Assembly: GCA_964351905.1 (NCBI GenBank) | Contig: CAYGPG010000012.1 | Coordinates: 1-53,286, forward strand | DNA from: GCA-2708415 sp964351905 | Lineage (GTDB): Bacteria; Pseudomonadota; Alphaproteobacteria; Micavibrionales; Micavibrionaceae | Reading direction: 5' to 3' | Length of the DNA stretch: 53,286 bases | In this document: positions 16,414 through 24,889 of the stretch, piece after piece | How the letters are laid out: every line of letters begins with the position of its first letter | Numbering within the stretch: the first letter of the stretch is position 1 | Notes under the pieces: generated by a model | The model's database searches: none | The model's input: only the letters and a program-made list of their open reading frames with translations | What the model was told of the DNA's origin: nothing | Position numbers and translations under genes: made by a program

Positions 16414-19011
16414 TTAACCATTAAGGCTCTTTGTGACTAATTCAAAAACATTGGGCGATAAATTGTCTAATTCCAATATTTCCTGCAAAGCGGCTTTCAT
16501 TTTTTCTTGCCTGTCGGGCGTATAACGCTTCCATTCACGCAAAGGGGTGACCATACGCGCCGCGATTTGCGGGTTGATAATATTTAATTCAATAATGGCG
16601 TTTTTTAAAAAATCATACCCTTTGCCTGATGGATCATGAAAGGCGACAGGATTATTCATCGCAAACGCCCCATAAAGCGAGCGAACACGATTAGGGTTTT
16701 TAATTGAAAAATCTGGATGGGCTTTTAATTTTTCTAATTCTTCAAAAATATCATCACGATTGGCAGATGCCTGCAGCCCAAACCATTTATCAATCACCAA
16801 AAGATAATTTTTAAACTGCGCGTAAAAATCTTTCAAAATACCTTCACGGTCGGCATTTTTATTTGTTATTAAAGCCGAGAGAGCCGCCATTTTATCCGTC
16901 ATATTGTCAGCTTCTTCATAATGGCTGGTCGCAAGCTTGGCGCATCCTGTGCCATCAGTAGTGGTCAGTAAGCCTAATGCCGTATTTCTAAGGGCGCGTC
17001 TGCCCATGGCCTTTGCTGTGATTTCAAATTTCCCATCATTATGGTTGGCTGTATAAAGTTTTTCTAACTTTGATTTATAGCTACGTTTCAGGGCAGCCAA
17101 TATGGTGTTTCTTGTTTTGCTGATGGCGGACGGGTCGACCACAGCTTGAGTTTGTGCTATTTCTGGAATTCCTGGGAAACTTAATGCACGCACCATTAGG
17201 GCCTTGTCACTATCTGGCTCAAGCGCACGATCAAGAAGCGCGCCATAACTTTCAAGATAAGCATTTGATATCTCAACGCTCTTATCCTTTAACATTTTAT
17301 CTATGACGCGAAGGGCATAAGTTTGACCTGCTTCCCAACGATTGAAACCATCACAGTCATGCACCATTAAAAATGCCAGATCAGTATCCGTTAAATCAGT
17401 TTCTAATTTAATGGGAGCAGAGAAATTACGCAAAATTGAAGGCACTGGTTTCACACCAATATTTTCAAATTTAAAACTTTGTTTTTTATCTTTTAGATGA
17501 AGGATTTGCGTATCGAACATATCTTCGCCATTTGGCCCAATCAGGGCAAAAGCCACAGGAATATGCATTGGCTTTTTATCTTTTTGACCAGGGGTGTCTG
17601 GAATATTTTGCTCTAACGTTATTTTAAAAATTTTGGCTTTTTCATCGTAATGCGTTTTTGCTTTTACGCGCGGTGTTCCTGCTTGGGAATACCATAATTT
17701 AAATTGTTCTAAATCCATGCCGCTTGCATCCGCCATACATTGTGCCCAATCATCAATGGTCACAGCCTTGCCATCAAAACGATCAAAATAAAGATCCGTA
17801 GCTTTGCGATATGTTTCTTCGCCCAACAAAGTGCGGAACATCCGAATAATTTCTGCGCCTTTCTCATAGATCGTCATGGTGTAGAAATTATTAATCTCGA
17901 TATAGCTTTCAGGGCGCACAGGATGGGCGAGGGGGGAGGCATCTTCGGGAAATTGCGAACGGCGCAAATGCGTGACATCATCAATACGTTGAACGGGTGC
18001 AGAATGCATATAGGCTGAAAATTCCTGATCGCGAAAAACCGTTAAGCCTTCTTTTAAAGAGAGTTGAAACCAATCACGACATGTGACACGGTTGCCTGTC
18101 CAATTGTGAAAATATTCATGCGCAATAACGCTTTCAACACGAATAAAGTCTGTATCGGTTGCCGTTTCTTGTTGTGCCAGCACAAGGGCGGTATTGAAAA
18201 TATTAAGTGACGTGTTTTCCATCGCGCCCATGTTGAAGTCACTCACCGCAACAATGTTGAAAATATTATATTGGTACTCACGCCCATAAACATCCTCATC
18301 CCATTTCATGGATTTTTTTAAAGATTCCATAGCATGATCGCATTGGCCTTCATCACCTGGTTTCACGTAAATATGCAGATCAACGTCAAGGCCAGACATG
18401 GTTGTAAATTTATCTTCAATACGGTTTAAATTCCCTGCCACAAGGGCAAATAAATGCGGGCTTTTGGGTGTATCATCTTTCCATACCGTATAGTGACGAC
18501 CATCTTTGGAATCACCAGAATCAATCAAATGACCGTTTGAAAGCAATACAGGACAGGTCTTTTTATCGGCCTCAACGGTAACCTTGAAGGTTGCCATAAC
18601 GTCAGGACGATCAGGGTAATACATGATTTTGCGAAAACCTTGCGCTTCACATTGCGTGCAATAGGTGCCGCCAGAATGATATAGCCCTTCAAGTGCCGTG
18701 TTTTCTTCAGGAATAATTTCGGTCACAATTTCAAGTGTGAAAATATCTTTACCAGGGCAGGGCAGCGTTAAACCCTTGTCAGAAATGCTCGGCTTTACGT
18801 CTTTGCCATCCAGTTTGCAGGAAATAAGTTTTAATTCTTCGCCTTCGAGAAACAGGGGGGCTTCGCTATCATTATTGGTCGTATATTGCGTCTTGGACGT
18901 CACAAGCGTCTTGCCACTATGAATATCAAACGCTAACGAGATATGCGCCACCTTATAAGCAGGCGGTTTATAATCTTTTAAATAAATTTCTGTAGGTGTA
19001 TCAGTGCGCAT
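16414..19011 (-). CDS. pepN: aminopeptidase N (M1 family)
   Basis: Zinc metallopeptidase that removes N-terminal residues from peptides in the cytosol. The 865 residues match PepN. The exopeptidase motif is MGAMENTSLNIF; the zinc site is HEYFHNWTG with the third ligand in LKEGLTVFRDQEFS. The N-terminal saddle domain and the long helical C-terminal domain are complete. There is no signal peptide. The gene is divergent from the nudix gene at 19109 and its stop is followed by a palindromic element that could act as an mRNA end structure. Confidence 0.96.
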   Translation of the reverse strand: MRTDTPTEIYLKDYKPPAYKVAHISLAFDIHSGKTLVTSKTQYTTNNDSEAPLFLEGEELKLISCKLDGKDVKPSISDKGLTLPCPGKDIFTLEIVTEIIPEENTALEGLYHSGGTYCTQCEAQGFRKIMYYPDRPDVMATFKVTVEADKKTCPVLLSNGHLIDSGDSKDGRHYTVWKDDTPKSPHLFALVAGNLNRIEDKFTTMSGLDVDLHIYVKPGDEGQCDHAMESLKKSMKWDEDVYGREYQYNIFNIVAVSDFNMGAMENTSLNIFNTALVLAQQETATDTDFIRVESVIAHEYFHNWTGNRVTCRDWFQLSLKEGLTVFRDQEFSAYMHSAPVQRIDDVTHLRRSQFPEDASPLAHPVRPESYIEINNFYTMTIYEKGAEIIRMFRTLLGEETYRKATDLYFDRFDGKAVTIDDWAQCMADASGMDLEQFKLWYSQAGTPRVKAKTHYDEKAKIFKITLEQNIPDTPGQKDKKPMHIPVAFALIGPNGEDMFDTQILHLKDKKQSFKFENIGVKPVPSILRNFSAPIKLETDLTDTDLAFLMVHDCDGFNRWEAGQTYALRVIDKMLKDKSVEISNAYLESYGALLDRALEPDSDKALMVRALSFPGIPEIAQTQAVVDPSAISKTRNTILAALKRSYKSKLEKLYTANHNDGKFEITAKAMGRRALRNTALGLLTTTDGTGCAKLATSHYEEADNMTDKMAALSALITNKNADREGILKDFYAQFKNYLLVIDKWFGLQASANRDDIFEELEKLKAHPDFSIKNPNRVRSLYGAFAMNNPVAFHDPSGKGYDFLKNAIIELNIINPQIAARMVTPLREWKRYTPDRQEKMKAALQEILELDNLSPNVFELVTKSLNG

Positions 19012-19108
19012 AAATTTTTCCTAATTAAATTGAAAAAATAGTGTACGTGACCAGAAAATCCTTGCAAGATACTAATAATTATACATAATGAAGGCATAGG
19101 GATTGGTT

Positions 19109-19591
19109 ATGTCTAAAAAAACAAAAAAACAAACAGCTAAGGTCATTATTTTTAATAAAAAAGGCGAAGTTTTAATATTGCGTACTGCAAAAAAAGGGTT
19201 GTGGGATCTGCCTGGAGGAAATCGTGATAAATCTGATAAAACAATTTTAGAATGTGCTTTACGTGAAATTAAAGAAGAAACAGGATTGAAACCTAAAAGG
19301 CTCTCTAGTGTTGGAAGCAAAATCATTGAAGGTAAAAAGCGTCATCTTTATATTGGTAAGTCTTCAAGTGTCGATATTGAAATTGACCAGCGTGAGCACA
19401 GAGCATTCGAATGGGTACCAAACAATAAAATACCTTATGACCAGTTAAAACCAAAAGTTCAGGTCTTATTAAGGGTATTTGAAAAAGAGGCTAAACGGAA
19501 TGCCTTATCTGGAAAAAAGAAGAAACAGGATAAAATGCGAAGACAACGAACAGTTTTATGGGGTCGTAAGGGGCCTAGGCTAGCCGCTTAG
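19109..19591 (+). CDS. Nudix hydrolase with basic C-terminal tail
   Basis: Nudix enzymes hydrolyse nucleoside diphosphates linked to another group. The box reads GGNRDKSDKTILECALREIKE followed by ETGL. The REIKEETG core is perfect, but the spacing before it is one residue longer than the G-x5-E-x7-REUxEExGU consensus, and the first glutamate position holds Asp or Lys. The last 30 residues are rich in Lys and Arg (GKKKKQDKMRRQR), as in a nucleic-acid contact. The start is the ATG at 19109 with AGGGAT ahead of it; an upstream TTG is less likely. Substrate is unknown. The 3' end overlaps the convergent proB gene by 12 bases. Confidence 0.8.
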   Translation: MSKKTKKQTAKVIIFNKKGEVLILRTAKKGLWDLPGGNRDKSDKTILECALREIKEETGLKPKRLSSVGSKIIEGKKRHLYIGKSSSVDIEIDQREHRAFEWVPNNKIPYDQLKPKVQVLLRVFEKEAKRNALSGKKKKQDKMRRQRTVLWGRKGPRLAA

Positions 19592-20707
19592 AACTAAATT
19601 ATCGCGATGTATGAGCGCGTCCCCGCGGGAGTAGCCGAGAATGTCTGATATTTCTTGGCTGTTATGACCAATAATGGAATTTGCCTCTTCGTTATTATAA
19701 GCAACAAGGCCGATGGCAAGTTTTTGACCGTTAAGGTCATTAATTGCGATAGGGTCACCGTGATTAAAATCCCCTTCGATTGATTTTACGCCTGCGGCGA
19801 GTAAGCTTTTCCCTGATTTAAGAGCCTTTGCCGCGCCGCTATCAATTGTAACAGTGCCTTTTGTCTTCACATGACTGGAAATCCATTTTTTGCGAGAGCT
19901 GATGGGTTTGTCAGAGGCTATAAATATTGTCGCGCGCTCCATATTTTTCAATGGGTTCATGTCATTACCGCTTGCAATAATCATGTGAACGCCTGCTTGG
20001 GTGGATATTCTTGCGGCTTCTAATTTACTTTTCATGCCGCCTGTGCTGATCCCCGCAGGGGCATCACCCGCCATGTCTAATAGATCGTCAGAATAATTTT
20101 CAACAAGCGGGATATGTTTTGCCGTTTTGATTTGTGTTGGGTCGCCCGTATAAAGCCCATCGGTTGTGGAAAGTTGAATAAGCAAATCTGCTTCTATCAT
20201 TTGCGCCACGCGCGCGGCCAAGCGGTCATTATCACCAAAACGAATTTCTGCCGTGGCGACCGTGTCATTTTCATTAATAATTGGAATTGATTTATGAGCC
20301 AGCAATGTCAACAAAGTTGCCCTGGCATTCAGATGGGCTTGGCGTTCTTCTGTGTCCTTTGGACTAAGCAAAACCAAGGCCGTTTGCCTATTATGCGCCT
20401 TAAAAGCATCACAATAGGCTTTTGACATATGCACATTACCAATGGCGGCGGCGGCTTGTTTTTTATCCAATGAGATAGAAGAGGGACGATCTGTATAATC
20501 AATATTTAAGCTTTTACGCCCCAACGCAATAGCACCAGAAGAGACAACCGCAATTTCCTTGCCTTCTTGTATCAGGGTCGCAATATCATTAGCGATACTT
20601 TGAAGCCATTCTTGCCTAACATTGCCAGTTTTTTCATCCACCAAAATAGCAGAACCAATTTTGATCACGATGCGTTTTGATGATTTGATTAAATCTGCAG
20701 GCGTCAT
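19580..20707 (-). CDS. proB: glutamate 5-kinase
   Basis: ProB phosphorylates glutamate, the first and feedback-controlled step of proline synthesis. The amino-acid kinase domain spans about residues 8-260 (VIKIGSAILVDEK, VSSGAIALGRKSL, NENDTVATAEIRFGDNDRL, GISTGGMKSKLEAARI). A C-terminal PUA domain follows (about 280-370; TIDSGAAKALKSGKSLLAAGV). The 375 residues are normal. It follows obgE after one base, as in many relatives, but proA is not the next gene. Confidence 0.95.
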   Translation of the reverse strand: MTPADLIKSSKRIVIKIGSAILVDEKTGNVRQEWLQSIANDIATLIQEGKEIAVVSSGAIALGRKSLNIDYTDRPSSISLDKKQAAAAIGNVHMSKAYCDAFKAHNRQTALVLLSPKDTEERQAHLNARATLLTLLAHKSIPIINENDTVATAEIRFGDNDRLAARVAQMIEADLLIQLSTTDGLYTGDPTQIKTAKHIPLVENYSDDLLDMAGDAPAGISTGGMKSKLEAARISTQAGVHMIIASGNDMNPLKNMERATIFIASDKPISSRKKWISSHVKTKGTVTIDSGAAKALKSGKSLLAAGVKSIEGDFNHGDPIAINDLNGQKLAIGLVAYNNEEANSIIGHNSQEISDILGYSRGDALIHRDNLVLSG

Positions 20708-20708
20708 T

Positions 20709-21710
20709 TTAATTGTCGTTCTTTTTAGCCTTTATAATATCGGCTAATTTATAAAGCACAGAGTCGATATTAGTTTGGGCAACAGAGGAGATAATCATCG
20801 CCTTTTGACCTGTTTCTTCTTCCAAAATACGTGCTTGTTCAAGCGCAAGCTCTTCGCCAATCGCATCCATTTTAGTGAGCGCAATAATTTCAGGCTTCTT
20901 CGCCAAATGCCCGCCATATTCTTTAAGTTCATGACGGATAGTTTTGTATGCCTTTATGACGTCATCTTGCGTAGAATCAATCAAATGAAGCAGAGCGGAG
21001 CAACGCTCTACATGGCCGAGGAATCTCGTTCCAAGCCCTGTACCCTCATGTGCGCCTTCGATTAAGCCCGGAATATCGGCGATGACAAAACTATACTCAC
21101 CCGCTTTTACCACACCTAAATTAGGATGAAGGGTTGTGAAGGGGTAATCAGCAATTTTTGGTTTTGCTTTTGATACTGCCGCCAAAAATGTTGATTTACC
21201 TGCATTGGGAAGACCCAGCAGCCCAACATCCGCAATAAGCTTAAGGCGGAGCCAAACATCACGCTCTTCACCTGGCCAGCCTGGTGTTGATTTACGCGGC
21301 GCTTGATTGGTCGCACTTTTATAATGGGCATTTCCAAAGCCGCCATCACCACCTTTTAAAAATAAAATTTGTTGGCCTTCTTCGGTCATATCGGCCAAAA
21401 CGGTTTCTTTATCTTCATCAATAATTTCAGTGCCCACGGGCACTTTGATAATGATACTTTCACCCTTGCGGCCTGTCATATCACGGCCTGCACCGCCTTT
21501 GCCGTTTTCTGCGCGGAAATGTTGCGTATAACGAAAATCAATAAGAGTGTTCAGATCACTATGCGCTTCAAAAATGATGTCACCACCGCGCCCGCCATTA
21601 CCACCGTTAGGACCGCCAAACTGTTCATATTTTTCACGACGAAACGAGATGGAGCCAGAGCCACCATCGCCGCTTTTAATATAAATCTTTGCTTGATCTA
21701 AAAATTTCAT
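20709..21710 (-). CDS. obgE: GTPase Obg/CgtA
   Basis: Essential ribosome-associated GTPase acting in large-subunit assembly and stress control. The glycine-rich Obg fold (residues 1-158) has the usual GGDGGSGSISFRREK and NGGNGGRGGDIIF runs. The G domain has G1 GLPNAGKSTFLAAV, G3 DIPGLIEGAHEGTGLG and the G4 motif in LTKMDAIGE. At 333 residues it lacks the extra C-terminal domain of Firmicutes, as expected. It is preceded by a terminator after rpmA, so it probably has its own promoter in that short gap or depends on read-through. Confidence 0.96.
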   Translation of the reverse strand: MKFLDQAKIYIKSGDGGSGSISFRREKYEQFGGPNGGNGGRGGDIIFEAHSDLNTLIDFRYTQHFRAENGKGGAGRDMTGRKGESIIIKVPVGTEIIDEDKETVLADMTEEGQQILFLKGGDGGFGNAHYKSATNQAPRKSTPGWPGEERDVWLRLKLIADVGLLGLPNAGKSTFLAAVSKAKPKIADYPFTTLHPNLGVVKAGEYSFVIADIPGLIEGAHEGTGLGTRFLGHVERCSALLHLIDSTQDDVIKAYKTIRHELKEYGGHLAKKPEIIALTKMDAIGEELALEQARILEEETGQKAMIISSVAQTNIDSVLYKLADIIKAKKNDN

Positions 21711-21726
21711 CGTTTTTCTTTATTCC

Positions 21727-21754
21727 AATAAAAAAGGGAAGGCGAGCCTTCCCT
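21727..21754 (-). terminator. intrinsic terminator after rplU-rpmA
   Basis: On the minus strand a 9-bp perfect stem AGGGAAGGC/GCCTTCCCT with a two-base centre is followed by TTTTTATT. It lies between the rpmA stop and the obgE start and should separate ribosomal protein expression from obgE-proB. Confidence 0.75.
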
Positions 21755-21780
21755 AATTCGTAAATTATTTTAAGGGAGGC

Positions 21781-22074
21781 TTATTCAGCCGCCATTGGTC
21801 TTTCATCATTCGCAGGTGCTACATTCACAACTGCTTTACCGTTACGACCTTTTGAAAAGATAACTTCGCCAACCATAAGGGCAAAAATTGAAAGAACATA
21901 NNNNNNNNNNTTACCAATCCCTACATTTTTACCAGTCGCGTATTTTGTGCCGCGTTGGCGGATAATGATGTTTCCTGCGTTTACAGCTTCACCACCATAT
22001 TTTTTTACGCCAAGACGACGACCTGCTGAATCACGACCGTTTCTTGAACTACCACCTGCTTTTTTATGTGCCAT
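21781..22074 (-). CDS. rpmA: 50S ribosomal protein L27, interrupted by an assembly gap
   Basis: L27 reaches the peptidyl-transferase centre of the ribosome. The N-terminus AHKKAGGSSRNGRDSAGRRL is canonical, and the C-terminal FALMVGEVIFSKGRNGKAVV is too. In between, where relatives carry Gly-Lys-Asp-His-Thr, lie ten Ns and twelve extra bases encoding Tyr-Val-Leu-Ser. Family comparison suggests only about 12 bases belong between the flanking codons, against 24 here, so the bases next to the Ns are probably contig-end noise. The gene is almost certainly intact in the organism. A strong GGAGG precedes the start. Confidence 0.88.
   Translation of the reverse strand: MAHKKAGGSSRNGRDSAGRRLGVKKYGGEAVNAGNIIIRQRGTKYATGKNVGIGXXXXYVLSIFALMVGEVIFSKGRNGKAVVNVAPANDERPMAAE
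21901..21910. other. assembly gap of ten Ns
   Basis: Unknown bases join two contigs inside rpmA. The size of ten looks like a placeholder, because the expected protein would need a shorter join. Confidence 0.95.
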
Positions 22075-22109
22075 ATCTTATGTCCTCCAGACTATTTTTT
22101 TTGCTTCAG

Positions 22110-22123
22110 GCGGGCAAGCCCGC
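22110..22123. repeat. short palindrome GCGGGC-AA-GCCCGC between rplU and rpmA
   Basis: Perfect 6-bp inverted repeat with AA centre, preceded by TTCAG. It is the sister of the copy in the ccrM leader at 15571-15584 and would form a hairpin in the rplU-rpmA transcript. Confidence 0.6.
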
Positions 22124-22139
22124 TAAAGCTATTCTTTAA

Positions 22140-22442
22140 TTATGCAGCTTTGATTGATGTAATCTCAATCTTTGTTAAGTCTTGACGGTGACCTTTTGTA
22201 CGACGGTAACCTTGTCTGCGTTTCTTCTTAAATACCACAATTTTGTCGTCACGGGTATGCTCAATTACCTTTGCAGTAACTTTTGCACCTTTTTTTGCGA
22301 TATCCGCAGATTTGCCATCTGAAGTCATTATCACTTCAAGATCCACAGATTTACCTGCTTCTGCGTCGATTTTAGCAACTTCAAGATATTCTTTTTCCGC
22401 TACTTTATATTGTTTTCCGCCTGTGCGTACTACTGCAAACAT
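22140..22442 (-). CDS. rplU: 50S ribosomal protein L21
   Basis: L21 binds 23S rRNA domain VI and contacts L20. The 100 residues include the typical MFAVVRTGGKQYKVAEKEYL start and the C-terminal KKRRQGYRRTKGHRQDLTKI signature. It is the first gene of the rplU-rpmA pair, with a good promoter about 80 bases upstream. Confidence 0.96.
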   Translation of the reverse strand: MFAVVRTGGKQYKVAEKEYLEVAKIDAEAGKSVDLEVIMTSDGKSADIAKKGAKVTAKVIEHTRDDKIVVFKKKRRQGYRRTKGHRQDLTKIEITSIKAA

Positions 22443-22520
22443 TTTTCAAACCTTAATAATTATAAATAAATCAATATGTTAGAGAATCAACTTCTTACAC
22501 GATTCCCTATAGAATGCGGC

Positions 22521-22548
22521 AATATACAGCATTGAGGATAAGTGTCAA
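22521..22548 (-). promoter_or_regulatory. promoter of rplU-rpmA
   Basis: On the minus strand a perfect -35 box TTGACA (22548-22543), a 16-base spacer and a -10 box TATATT (22526-22521). The start site would be near 22513, giving a leader of about 70 bases before rplU. Confidence 0.7.
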
Positions 22549-22643
22549 GAAAATCAGCTTAATAATGTTGCTTATCTTGGCTATGCAACCTCGTAATAAA
22601 AACCTAATGTAATTGAATTGTTTATAAATGAGGCCGTTTTTTT

Positions 22644-23555
22644 ATGAAATCTATATTTCTCTGTCTTTCTATATTATTAAATTTAATCGTTCCTGCAGCG
22701 GCGCATGAATGCGTTGAAATTAATTCACGTTGTGAGCGTGTTAATTTGACTTCTTTAACAATAAGAAATGCTGAGAAAAATGATTACGAGGCATTAGTTA
22801 AATTTGAAAAACTAAAAAAATTAAGGCTTGTAAGGCCTCTAGATGTAAATTGGGACGCGCTTAAAAATATACCGAACCTAAAAAACCTTACCTTGCATGA
22901 CGCAACGCTTGAAAATATTGATGGGATCGCGTCTTTAGACAGGCTAGAGGAACTGAGCCTGTTTGGTGTTAATGTGAATAATATTAATGCTTTGGAAGAG
23001 TTAAAATCACTTAAAAATCTTTATTTGGATATTCTTGTAACCGAAGATATCTCAGCTTTGGGCAGGCTGAAGGATTTAGAGAAGCTATCAATTAAAGATA
23101 CTACTTTTAAGGATGTTGATCTTATCAAAGGTCTAACCAATCTAAAAAGGCTCAATCTGACAGGGACCAGTGTTTCGAACATTGATGCTTTATCATCCAT
23201 GTTTCAATTAACCGAACTGGGGCTAGCCAAAACGAATGTTACCGATATTTCTGTTGTGAAAAACATGTCTCAGTTGGAAAAATTGGCCTTATTTGAAAGT
23301 GACGTTCGTGACATTCAGGTTGTCTCTCGCCTTAAAAACCTTGAAGAGCTTATCTTAGATAATTCAAACGTGACAGATATTTCACCGTTAAAAGGACATA
23401 GCACTATAGAACTGCTCTCCATAAAAGGACTTAATATCTCTGACCGTTCTATTGTGAAAACGTTGAGTAATCTCAAAATACTCTCAGCATCGGAAAATAT
23501 GTTTGAGGTCTACACGACACCAGAACAAATAGAAAATTGGGCAAACAACGAATAG
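22644..23555 (+). CDS. exported leucine-rich-repeat protein
   Basis: A signal peptide (residues 1-20, LSILLNLIVPAAA) is followed by two cysteines (ECVEINSRCERV) and then about eleven repeats of roughly 21-23 residues with the pattern LxxLxLxxTxVxDIxxL, for example LKRLNLTGTSVSNIDALSSM and LTELGLAKTNVTDISVVKNM. This is the internalin/SDS22 class of repeat, forming a curved solenoid used for protein binding. There is no membrane anchor, sorting signal or catalytic domain, so it is probably a periplasmic or secreted binding protein. The partner is unknown. A GAGG precedes the ATG. The gene stands alone between rplU and tRNA-Ser and looks AT-rich. Confidence 0.82.
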   Translation: MKSIFLCLSILLNLIVPAAAHECVEINSRCERVNLTSLTIRNAEKNDYEALVKFEKLKKLRLVRPLDVNWDALKNIPNLKNLTLHDATLENIDGIASLDRLEELSLFGVNVNNINALEELKSLKNLYLDILVTEDISALGRLKDLEKLSIKDTTFKDVDLIKGLTNLKRLNLTGTSVSNIDALSSMFQLTELGLAKTNVTDISVVKNMSQLEKLALFESDVRDIQVVSRLKNLEELILDNSNVTDISPLKGHSTIELLSIKGLNISDRSIVKTLSNLKILSASENMFEVYTTPEQIENWANNE

Positions 23556-23563
23556 AGAGGAAG

Positions 23564-23654
23564 TGGCGGACAGACAGGGATTCGAACCCTGGATGGGCTA
23601 TAAACCCATGCCGGTTTTCAAGACCGGTGCATTCAACCGCTCTGCCATCTGTCC
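23564..23654 (-). tRNA. tRNA-Ser(UGA)
   Basis: Read on the minus strand, the 7-bp acceptor stem GGACAGA/TCTGTCC, the D arm, the anticodon loop CTTGAAA (anticodon TGA), a long variable arm typical of serine tRNAs and the T arm GGTTCGAATCC are present. The discriminator is G and the CCA is encoded (91 bases in all). The following stretch up to 23903 (about 250 bases) holds no gene I can support. It has an AT-only stem AAAATAACA/TGTTATTTT at 23794-23824 of unclear meaning. Confidence 0.95.
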
Positions 23655-23903
23655 GTTTAAAAGATGTAATGCGGTAATTAACTTTTTTGCAAACTAATCA
23701 AAGCGTACTGATCAGTAAAGTGCTTTTATCTATTTTTTGTAAAATTTTTAGTTTTTAATTTTTAGAGAGCTGCGGCAACCCCACAACAGTGATAAAATAA
23801 CATTTCTGCATAAGTTGTTATTTTTTCGAAAAACGCTTTAATCCACGCTTTTTAGGCTTTAAATTATGATTCAAACTATATTTGAGCTTCGTTAGGAAAA
23901 TTT

Positions 23904-24878
23904 ATGCCACTTTTTAACTTTAAGAAAACCATATTACTTATTGTTTTAATTGTATTATCACCCACTGCATATGCGCAGACTGGTGATTTTAATACGTGGT
24001 TGGCACAAACACGCCAAGATGCCGCCGCGCAAGGAATATCCCAATCAACCATTAATGCCACCCTCTATAATATCCAACCTTCCATGCGCGCGATTGAATT
24101 AGATAAGAAACAGCCAGAGAAAAAACGCACTTTCGCGCAATACCAAGACATGATTGTGAATGATTTGCGGATCAAAAAAGGCCGCCAAATGCTGCGTGAC
24201 CATGCGGGTGCTTTGCAAGAAGTTGAAAATAAATTTGGTGTTCCCAAAGAATTTATCGTCGCCTTATGGGGAATTGAAACTAATTATGGCTCTAATACTG
24301 GTGGCTTTATGGTTGTGCCTGCTTTGGCAACGATGGCATGGGAAGGGCGCCGCGCCGAATTTTTCAAAAAAGAATTGATGAACGCCCTTAAAATCATTGA
24401 TGCGGGACATATCAGCGCAGCGAATATGAAAGGTTCATGGGCAGGTGCGATGGGACAAAATCAATTTATGCCCTCTAGCTTTAATGCCTATGCTATTGAC
24501 GGCGATGGAGATGGCAAGCGTGACATTTGGAGCACGAAGAGAGATGTTTTTGCCTCTACAGCAAATTATCTTAAGAAAAACGGATGGATTACTGGGCAAC
24601 GATGGGGCAGGCGTGCACAGTTGCCCGCAAATTTTCCTGAAAATATGATTACGCCGAAAATCAAAAAGCCTATATCTTATTGGGCATCCCTAGGTGTGCG
24701 TAAATTAGATGGCGGGGCATTACCCCAAGAAGATATGATGGGCTCTATAGTTGCTCCTGATGGTATAAATGGCGAAACCTACATTGTTTACAATAATTAC
24801 CAAACCATCATGGATTGGAACCGTTCAACCTATTTTGCAACCTCAGTTGGCCTATTGGCTGATAAATTGGCTCAATAA
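23904..24878 (+). CDS. mltB: lytic murein transglycosylase, MltB family
   Basis: The enzyme cleaves the glycan strand of peptidoglycan with 1,6-anhydro ring formation. A signal peptide covers residues 1-24 (ends PTAYA) with no lipobox, so it is soluble periplasmic rather than a lipoprotein. The catalytic glutamate is Glu125 in ALWGIETNYGSNTG. The family motifs GSWAGAMGQNQFMPSSF and YAIDGDGDGKRDIW follow. The 324 residues lack an extra peptidoglycan-binding domain. A clear AGGA lies before the ATG. It starts a rightward run with rlpA, the D,D-carboxypeptidase, tmk and holB, linking wall growth to replication genes. Confidence 0.92.
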   Translation: MPLFNFKKTILLIVLIVLSPTAYAQTGDFNTWLAQTRQDAAAQGISQSTINATLYNIQPSMRAIELDKKQPEKKRTFAQYQDMIVNDLRIKKGRQMLRDHAGALQEVENKFGVPKEFIVALWGIETNYGSNTGGFMVVPALATMAWEGRRAEFFKKELMNALKIIDAGHISAANMKGSWAGAMGQNQFMPSSFNAYAIDGDGDGKRDIWSTKRDVFASTANYLKKNGWITGQRWGRRAQLPANFPENMITPKIKKPISYWASLGVRKLDGGALPQEDMMGSIVAPDGINGETYIVYNNYQTIMDWNRSTYFATSVGLLADKLAQ

Positions 24879-24889
24879 TCTCAATAACA

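Noticed and set aside
21889..21900. Real four-residue insertion in L27
   Set aside because: It directly borders the N run, and L27 is highly conserved at this loop; contig-end error is far more likely.
23794..23824. Terminator ahead of mltB
   Set aside because: The stem has a single G-C pair and no gene on the plus strand ends nearby, so it may be only an AT-rich dyad.
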